Assembly: GCA_018303895.1 (NCBI GenBank)
Contig: JAGVXJ010000067.1
Location: forward strand, 1 to 18,162
From: Candidatus Pacearchaeota archaeon
Lineage (GTDB): Archaea > Nanobdellota > Nanobdellia > Pacearchaeales > GW2011-AR1
Length of the DNA: 18,162 nucleotides
Reading direction: 5' to 3'
Shown: positions 13,493 through 18,162 of the stretch, piece by piece
Layout of the letters: every line of letters begins with the position of its first letter
Position numbering within the stretch: the first letter of the stretch is position 1
The notes under the pieces: model-generated
Seen by the model: only the letters and a program-made list of their open reading frames with translations
Databases searched by the model: none
What the model was told of the DNA's origin: nothing
Position numbers and translations under genes: made by a program

Positions 13493-13791
13493 TTCTGGAG
13501 TTATTTTTTGTATTTTTACTTACCTTTTTAATCGAGTTAATTGTTTACTTTATTTTCATTAGAGAAAGAAAACTAAAAATTGTTTATTATTGCTTTTTAA
13601 TCAATCTTTTCACTTGGCCATTGGCAAATATTTTTTATGTAATTTTTCAACAATTTTATTTAATTGAATTTTTTGTTATTTTTATTGAAGGATTTTTGAT
13701 ACTTTTATTATTTAAATTAAAATGGGAAAAAGCAATAATTATCTCTTTGATTTCAAATATGATTACTGCTGGACTTAGTTTTTTCTTCTAA
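13489..13791 (+). CDS. Small multi-pass membrane protein
   Basis: Unrecognised, 100 residues, nearly all hydrophobic. Three or four membrane spans are visible: about 3-23, 30-50, 52-75 and 82-99. A charged turn follows the first span (IRERKLK, about 24-30). It has few polar residues apart from WPLANI. It is translationally coupled to the exported protein upstream, suggesting they act together at the membrane, perhaps as an anchor and exposed-domain pair. Confidence 0.6.
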   Translation: MILELFFVFLLTFLIELIVYFIFIRERKLKIVYYCFLINLFTWPLANIFYVIFQQFYLIEFFVIFIEGFLILLLFKLKWEKAIIISLISNMITAGLSFFF

Positions 13792-13792
13792 A

Positions 13793-13839
13793 AAAGTTTT
13801 TAGTCTCTCAAATCTTTTGGGTTTCGGACTAAAAACTTT
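13793..13839 (+). terminator. 13-bp hairpin before rpsB
   Basis: AAAGTTTTTAGTC (13793-13805) pairs perfectly with GACTAAAAACTTT (13827-13839) around a 21-nt loop. It starts two bases after the upstream stop codon and ends just before the rpsB promoter, which fits a terminator or 3'-end stabiliser of the membrane-protein mRNA. Confidence 0.45.
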
Positions 13840-13847
13840 CTACGGAA

Positions 13848-13860
13848 ACTTTTTAAACTA
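13848..13860 (+). promoter_or_regulatory. Box A promoter of rpsB
   Basis: The sequence actttttaaacta is centred 25 nt before the ATG at 13879. Confidence 0.6.
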
Positions 13861-13878
13861 ATTTTTCCCTCATCTCCT

Positions 13879-14724
13879 ATGCCAAAGAAGAAGAAAGATG
13901 AAACCGAAGAAAAGATTAAGAATTTAGCTGGCGAAGAGCTTGAGAAAGCTGCTGAAGCAGAATCTTTAAGTTCAGACATTGAGGAAAAGAAAAAGAGAAT
14001 TCTTGAAAAGGCAAAGAAACTTTCTGCAAAAGTTGAGACTACTACTACTGAAGATTTGAAAGAGCAGGTTAAAATTAAGAAAAGAACTGATATGCTTGTT
14101 CCGTTGGAAGAATATGTTAAGAATGCAATTTATCTCGGAACACGGGTCGTGACTCCGGACATGAAACCTTTCATTTATCGAAGAAGAGCAGACGGACTTG
14201 CGATATTCAATACTGATTTGGTCGACGAGAAACTTAAAGAAGCGATAGAATTTATGAGCAAGTTTGAAGCAAATGAAATTATTTTAGTTTGTAAAAGACA
14301 GAGTGGATGGAAAGTTGCGGAGATGATGGGACAGATTACTGGAATAAAAACTTTCACAAAAAAATATCCTGCAGGAGTTCTTACAAATACAAATCTTGGA
14401 AATTTTTTCGAGAACGAATTAACTATTCTGATGGATTCATGGTTGGACAGAAATGCCTTGGAAGACACGTTAAAAGTTAGAAAGAAAATTTTGATGGTTT
14501 GTGATACAAATAATAATTCACGAGGCGCAGATAAAGTTATAATTGGTAATAATAAAAACGGAAGAAGTTTAGGATTGATTATGTATCTTCTTACTCAGGG
14601 ATTTTGTAAAGCAAAAGGAATTGATATGAAAGATATGCCTGACATTGAATGGTGGACTGAAGATTCTGTAGAAGAAACATTACAAGCTGACACAAAAAAT
14701 GCCGGCGCTGAATTTGGTGTTTAA
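13879..14724 (+). CDS. rpsB: Small ribosomal subunit protein S2 with long charged N-terminus
   Basis: Ribosomal protein S2 (uS2) of the 30S subunit. The core starts near residue 72: LEEYVKNAIYLGTR, then MKPFIYRRRADGLAIFNTDL, KYPAGVLTNTN, ILMVCDTNNNSRGAD and NGRSLGLIMYLL. These match the archaeal/eukaryotic type (RpsB/RPSA). The first 70 or so residues (MPKKKKDETEEKIKN, then EEKKKRILEKAKKLSAK) are highly charged and probably helical. Archaeal S2 usually lacks so long an extension. Total length 281. It has its own strong promoter. In many archaea S2 follows enolase directly. Here three membrane-protein genes lie between. Confidence 0.92.
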   Translation: MPKKKKDETEEKIKNLAGEELEKAAEAESLSSDIEEKKKRILEKAKKLSAKVETTTTEDLKEQVKIKKRTDMLVPLEEYVKNAIYLGTRVVTPDMKPFIYRRRADGLAIFNTDLVDEKLKEAIEFMSKFEANEIILVCKRQSGWKVAEMMGQITGIKTFTKKYPAGVLTNTNLGNFFENELTILMDSWLDRNALEDTLKVRKKILMVCDTNNNSRGADKVIIGNNKNGRSLGLIMYLLTQGFCKAKGIDMKDMPDIEWWTEDSVEETLQADTKNAGAEFGV

Positions 14725-14769
14725 GGATTCTGAAATGTATCTGAAAAATGTTACTAAAATTCAAAAAAA

Positions 14770-15189
14770 TTAAAATTTCATCAATAACCAATTTATTTTT
14801 GGTTTTGTTGGTTTTCTTCTAAACGGATTTATTTTGTCGACGCTGAAAAAATCAAATCTTGGTTTAAGTTTTATTAAAGAATATTTTCCTTTCATTTTAT
14901 TTCCTTTTAATTCAAAAACTATTTTCTCGGGCGTCTTTTCAATTAAAGTATAAACACCTCTGTCCCAGATTTGAACAGTTCCGGCACCATACTGACCTTC
15001 GGGTATTGTTCCTTCAAAACCGATGTAACTTCTTGGATGATCTTCAACTTGTACTGCAAGTCTTTTTACCCCTTTTGTCGTCGGTGGTTCTTTCGGAACG
15101 GCCCAACTTTTAAGAACACCTTTCATGTCTAGACGGAAGTCCCAATGTAGGTGACTTGCTTTATGTTTGTGAACTACGAAACGTGGCAT
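14770..15189 (-). CDS. Stand-alone DNA ligase D-type 3'-phosphoesterase
   Basis: Homologue of the 3'-phosphoesterase (PE) module of bacterial LigD, which trims 3'-phosphate and 3'-ribonucleotide ends before DNA ligation. The signature is almost complete: FVVHKHKASHLHWDFRLD at 4-21, with H9, H15, D17 and R19 as likely active-site residues, then GVLKSWAVPKEPP, LAVQVEDHPRSYIGFEGTIP and EGQYGAGTVQIWDRG. The length of 139 residues is that of a single PE domain. No ligase or primase domain is attached, and no Ku or ligase gene is in the window. Small separate PE proteins are known in other archaea. The gene is convergent with rpsB. Confidence 0.9.
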   Translation of the reverse strand: MPRFVVHKHKASHLHWDFRLDMKGVLKSWAVPKEPPTTKGVKRLAVQVEDHPRSYIGFEGTIPEGQYGAGTVQIWDRGVYTLIEKTPEKIVFELKGNKMKGKYSLIKLKPRFDFFSVDKINPFRRKPTKPKINWLLMKF

Positions 15190-15210
15190 GAAATAATGAG
15201 TGAATTTTCT

Positions 15211-15218
15211 TTTATAAA
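15211..15218 (-). promoter_or_regulatory. Box A promoter of the phosphoesterase gene
   Basis: Minus-strand TTTATAAA is centred 25.5 nt before the ATG at 15189. Confidence 0.55.
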
Positions 15219-15325
15219 TTTTCTTAACTAAAAAAGAATGAAAGAGATTACTAAAAATTTCGTAAATACCTTTTTTTGAATAAATAATTTTAAAAAGAAA
15301 TGATGTTTTGAAGTTTTGAAAAAAG

Positions 15326-16888
15326 ATGGTAAAAGAGTATGAGGCTAGAACTTATGTTCTTACTGCAGCACAAGGAATTCAAACTCCTCAATCTGCAAGT
15401 AGCTATGGCAGAGATGCTTCCAAGGGTGCACCGAATGAAAATTTGATAGAAAATATTGAAAAATATACTCGAGACCAAAAAGGGGATCTTCGAATATTAT
15501 GCATCGCTGGATCTTATGTTAACGAAATTGAAATGGATCCATTTTTTCAAAGTAAAGAAAATATTTACATGTATAAAAAAACTTTTGCAAGGCTTCAATC
15601 CCAAAGAGATTTGGAAGAATTAAGAAGAGAATTGTGGGAAATTGCAAAAGAAAAAGCAGAATTTTCTGAAAGGGATTTTAATAGACGATGCCCTGAAAAA
15701 TTTTTTTGGGGTGGCGAAATTCCTGACACCGAATATCCAGATATAGACAAAAAATTAAATCGAAAAGTTGGAATTATTGGAATTCCCGAACCTCCACAAA
15801 ATCGAGACCCCACGTCGGGAAATACCGATTTAACAAGCCATTTAGAAGAGTCAGTAATATTTGGTTCTCCAAAACAAAGGTTAAAGCCCGTCGCTAAAAA
15901 TATGAATGGTAAATATCCAAGAATCATAATGACTACTGGATGTTGTACTCACCCAAATTATAATGAAACAAATAACCGAGGAAATCGGGCAGCAAGAGAT
16001 CACCAATATGGTTTCACTGTCGTCGACGTTTTGGGAAATGAGCTCTATCTTCCAAGATTAGTTCCTGCAAGAAAAGATGGAACTTTTGTGGACATGGGAA
16101 TAAAATATTCTTCAGGAAAAGATCCAGAAAAAGTTAATACGGCTGCATTTGTTATAGGTGATCCACACATTCCAAATCAGGATCCTAAAGCCATAAAAGC
16201 AACAGGGGAAATGATTGATGATTTTCAACCGAAGCAAATATACATTCATGATGGATTTGATTCACAAGAAGTTAATGGGCATAATGCCGACGACGAACTG
16301 ATTAATATGTGGAATTATGAAGAAGGAATTTCCAATTTAGAAAAGGGAGTAAGTTTATACCGTGATTTTCTTATTGAAATCGCCGAAAGAGCGCCGTATG
16401 CAAAAATATTTGATGTAGCATCTAATCACGCTGATATGATAAGAAGATGGCTTGCTAGTGGAAGATATAGAAATGACAGAGAGAATGCAAGATTCGCGCA
16501 TAAAATTATGGCAAAAATAAAAAGAAATGATTGGCCATTAGAAACTGCAGTGAAATTAATTGGAGACATTCCAAAAAATGTAAAATTTTTAACACTTACT
16601 TCTGACTACAAACCATGGGGTTATCAAACTTCTGCTCATGGGCACAAGGGACCAAATGGTGCGAGAGGATCTTTGAAATCTTTAGCGACGGCATATGGCA
16701 AAGTTATCATCGGACATGTTCATCAATTAGAAGTAATGGGTAATGCGATTTCAGTAGGGACAAATGCAAAAATTCCAATGGAATATCAAAAAGGTCAACC
16801 ATCAACATCCATGCATGGAAACGCAGTAATTTACGACGGCGGATTAGTTCAAGCTCTGCCAATAATAAATGGAATTTGGAAAAAATAA
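15326..16888 (+). CDS. Large calcineurin-like metallophosphoesterase, phage T5 A1-like
   Basis: A 520-residue protein. The second half carries a metallophosphoesterase metal-site series: GDPH (D279, H281), HDGFD (D309, D312), SNHAD (N367, H368), HGH (H438, H440) and GHVH (H464, H466). The first 270 residues include SPKQRLKPVAKN and IIMTTGCCTHPNYNETNN, a pattern I associate with phage proteins of the T5 A1 type. T5 A1 acts in the first-step DNA transfer stage and host DNA degradation. The homology call comes from memory and needs a search. A box A (aataattttaaaaag, about 15284-15298) predicts a short leader. No other phage gene is in the window, so it may be a captured viral gene or part of an accessory nuclease function. 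Confidence 0.6.
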   Translation: MVKEYEARTYVLTAAQGIQTPQSASSYGRDASKGAPNENLIENIEKYTRDQKGDLRILCIAGSYVNEIEMDPFFQSKENIYMYKKTFARLQSQRDLEELRRELWEIAKEKAEFSERDFNRRCPEKFFWGGEIPDTEYPDIDKKLNRKVGIIGIPEPPQNRDPTSGNTDLTSHLEESVIFGSPKQRLKPVAKNMNGKYPRIIMTTGCCTHPNYNETNNRGNRAARDHQYGFTVVDVLGNELYLPRLVPARKDGTFVDMGIKYSSGKDPEKVNTAAFVIGDPHIPNQDPKAIKATGEMIDDFQPKQIYIHDGFDSQEVNGHNADDELINMWNYEEGISNLEKGVSLYRDFLIEIAERAPYAKIFDVASNHADMIRRWLASGRYRNDRENARFAHKIMAKIKRNDWPLETAVKLIGDIPKNVKFLTLTSDYKPWGYQTSAHGHKGPNGARGSLKSLATAYGKVIIGHVHQLEVMGNAISVGTNAKIPMEYQKGQPSTSMHGNAVIYDGGLVQALPIINGIWKK

Positions 16889-16901
16889 TTCTAAAAATTT
16901 A

Positions 16902-17024
16902 ATGAACAAAAAATTACCTAAAAAAATTTTTGACATTAGTTTAATTTCGCTTATGATTTATTTTGGTAGTCTTTCTTGTATGATTTATTCGTCCCAAAAA
17001 TTCTCTGAAAGAATTAATCAATAA
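16902..17024 (+). CDS. Possible 40-residue single-pass membrane peptide
   Basis: A short open frame starting MNKKLPKKIFDISLISLMIY with a basic N-terminus, one hydrophobic span at about 10-29 and a polar tail ending RINQ. It fills most of the gap between the metallophosphoesterase and the zinc-ribbon gene. It has no clear promoter at the usual distance and could only be read on the upstream transcript, so it may be spurious. Confidence 0.3.
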   Translation: MNKKLPKKIFDISLISLMIYFGSLSCMIYSSQKFSERINQ

Positions 17025-17070
17025 GATTAAAGAGGTAATTAAAATTTTCTATCTTTTTAGTAACAATTAA

Positions 17071-17080
17071 GATTTATAAA
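17071..17080 (+). promoter_or_regulatory. Box A promoter of the zinc-ribbon gene
   Basis: The sequence gatttataaa is centred about 44 nt before the ATG at 17120, predicting a start near 17101 and a leader of about 18 nt. That leader holds the Shine-Dalgarno sequence. Confidence 0.5.
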
Positions 17081-17108
17081 TAAATTTTTTGTTTAATAAT
17101 AATTAAAT

Positions 17109-17113
17109 GAGGT
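17109..17113 (+). promoter_or_regulatory. Shine-Dalgarno site gaggt
   Basis: GAGGT lies six bases before the ATG at 17120. It is the clearest ribosome-binding site in the window and contrasts with the leaderless starts elsewhere. Confidence 0.55.
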
Positions 17114-17119
17114 AAAATA

Positions 17120-17329
17120 ATGGATGCAAATAATGTTCAAAACCGAATGCAAGAAATTCAGAAAGACCAAAGTTTTTCAAATGCTCTCGGAAAAATTCTT
17201 TCTGGAAAATCAAATTATAAACCAGTCATAGAAATGAGAAAGATTGAAGTCAGATGCAAACATTGCGGAATAACCCTCGATGAAACAATGAAATTCTGCC
17301 ATCAGTGCGGAACAAAAGTTGAAAAATAA
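17120..17329 (+). CDS. Small zinc-ribbon protein
   Basis: A 69-residue protein. The N-terminal 35 residues are helical and charged (VQNRMQEIQKDQSFSNALGK). The C-terminal 25 form a zinc ribbon, VRCKHCGITLDETMKFCHQCGTKVEK, with two CX2C knuckles ten residues apart. This looks like the common zinc-ribbon module (zf-ribbon 3/DUF-type), with no enzyme domain. Partner or function is not evident. The start is fixed by a good Shine-Dalgarno site and promoter. It lies about 100 nt before the rRNA promoter and in the same direction. Confidence 0.75.
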   Translation: MDANNVQNRMQEIQKDQSFSNALGKILSGKSNYKPVIEMRKIEVRCKHCGITLDETMKFCHQCGTKVEK

Positions 17330-17428
17330 AAATTTTAGAAATTATTTTAAAAAATTCTCCGACGACAAAAAGATATTTTAAATTTTCTAAGTAAAATCTG
17401 ATTATCGTCGACGGAAAAATCACCACAA

Positions 17429-17440
17429 CATTTATAAACA
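17429..17440 (+). promoter_or_regulatory. Probable rRNA operon promoter
   Basis: Box catttataaaca predicts a start near 17459, giving a leader of about 240 nt before the mature 16S end. Confidence 0.5.
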
Positions 17441-17450
17441 TATTTTTTCT

Positions 17451-17699
17451 CTCGTCTTCATTAACTAAGATGAGTACCTTAAGAAATATATTGATTCAAA
17501 ATCATATTAGGGTATGATGTATGTAAAAACGTCATCTTAGATGTAGTTCTAAAGAATGATATTATTTTAGGCAGTTTATTAATAATGATGATCTGTAGCC
17601 AATAGTTAGGAGATGTGTGAAGTGATTTTTCTTCTTACAGAAAAATTGCGCAATAGATTTTCTCGACGGTAAACGTTGAAAAAATATGAAATTGTTATA
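17451..17699 (+). other. 16S rRNA leader with alternative hairpins
   Basis: There is no protein gene in this stretch of about 370 nt after the zinc-ribbon gene. AAGATGAG (17467-17474) can pair with CTCGTCTT (17451-17458, one G-U) through an 8-nt loop. Alternatively CTAAGATGA (17465-17473) can pair perfectly with TCATCTTAG (17532-17540). The two foldings exclude each other. The first stem lies at or just upstream of the predicted transcript start, so it may form only if transcription starts earlier. The last 60 nt before 16S should include the 5' half of the processing stem, whose partner is outside the window. Confidence 0.35.
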
Positions 17700-18162
17700 A
17701 ATCCAGTTTATCCTGCTGGCGGCTGCGGCTCTCTGGTTTACACTTAGACATGCAAGTCTTTCGCGAGAAGGCGAACTGCTCAGTAACACGTAGCTAACCT
17801 GCCCTTAAGTCAAGGATAACCTCGGGAAACTGAGGATAATACTTGATAAGAGATATACCCTGGAAAGATTTATCTCTAAAATTCGAGCCTAAGGATTGGG
17901 CTGCGGTGGATTAGGTAGTTGGCGGGGTAAATGCCCACCAAGCCTGTGATCCATAAGGGCTCTTAGCGGAGAGGCCCTGAGAGGGAATCTGAGACACTAT
18001 TCCCAGCCCTACGGGGTGCAGCAGTTAGGAATAATTTGCAATGCGCGCAAGCGTGACAATTTGAGCCAGAGTGTTCCTCATAGAGGAACTTTTGCCAAAT
18101 GTAAAAAGTTTGGCGAATAAGGACTGGGCAAGACTAGTGCCAGCCGCCGCGGTAATACTAGC
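17700..18162 (+). rRNA. 16S ribosomal RNA, 5' part (continues past window end)
   Basis: About 460 nt of small-subunit rRNA. Landmarks are the 5' end (aatccagtttatcctgctgg, matching the conserved ATTCYGGTTGATCCTGCCGG with changes), GAGAGGCCCTGAGAGGG, CCCTACGGGGTGCAGCAG and the 530-loop sequence GTGCCAGCCGCCGCGGTAAT at 18139-18158, where the window ends. GC content jumps relative to flanking DNA. The usual helix 1 and region 1 sequence is divergent, fitting a fast-evolving DPANN archaeon. The exact mature 5' end is estimated from alignment to the conserved start. Confidence 0.95.

Noticed and set aside
17562..17789. Minus-strand reading frame over the 16S start
   Set aside because: It overlaps the rRNA and its leader, with no promoter, and disappears once the rRNA is recognised.

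Overview
The window is from an AT-rich archaeal chromosome. Diagnostic archaeal genes are present: Pop5 of RNase P, proteasome alpha subunit, SBDS, exosome Rrp4/Rrp41/Rrp42, RNA polymerase subunit K, the wyosine enzyme Taw1 and an archaeal-type S2. Shortened core proteins, many orphan small proteins and a divergent 16S rRNA 5' end suggest a small-genome DPANN lineage of the Pacearchaeota/Woesearchaeota type. That placement is inference, not proof. Most stand-alone genes have a T/A-rich box A centred about 25-27 nt before the start codon, so leaderless mRNAs look like the rule here. Genes inside operons usually follow the previous stop with a one-base spacer or an ATGA overlap.

Layout. (1) 37-7043: a modified exosome superoperon. 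Pop5 is separated from psmA by three unrecognised genes, two of them inverted. Then come psmA, an orphan, a cysteine-bearing membrane protein, SBDS, another orphan, rrp4, rrp41, rrp42 and rpoK. (2) 7172-8766: a histidine phosphatase convergent with taw1. (3) 8767-10018: a gene-poor stretch plus one protein gene, which I read as a diversity-generating retroelement (DGR)-like locus. (4) 10120-14724: a tRNA methylthiotransferase, enolase, three membrane or exported proteins of unknown role, and ribosomal protein S2. (5) 14770-17329: a stand-alone LigD-type 3'-phosphoesterase, a large metallophosphoesterase resembling phage T5 A1, and a zinc-ribbon protein. (6) From about 17430: an rRNA promoter and leader, then the 5' part of 16S rRNA, running off the window end.

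The most interesting region is 8821-9460. The last 29 codons of the 219-residue protein (9359-10018, minus strand) are repeated about 0.45 kb downstream in non-coding DNA. Over the 86 aligned positions I count 17 differences by hand. Sixteen fall where the non-coding copy has A (minus strand) and one falls elsewhere. The non-coding copy is rich in AAC codons and the protein ends in an AFR motif. This is the template/variable repeat signature of a DGR. Two things are odd. No reverse transcriptase gene lies in the window. The template repeat is split by a 109-nt insert that carries an 11-bp perfect hairpin and is flanked by ATTAG direct repeats. It may be a decayed system, one served by a reverse transcriptase elsewhere, or an unusual template RNA.

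Working together: the exosome, RNase P, proteasome, SBDS, RpoK and S2 genes form the core RNA/protein turnover and translation set. Taw1 and the methylthiotransferase both modify tRNA near position 37. The phosphoesterases and the DGR-like locus are the accessory fraction.
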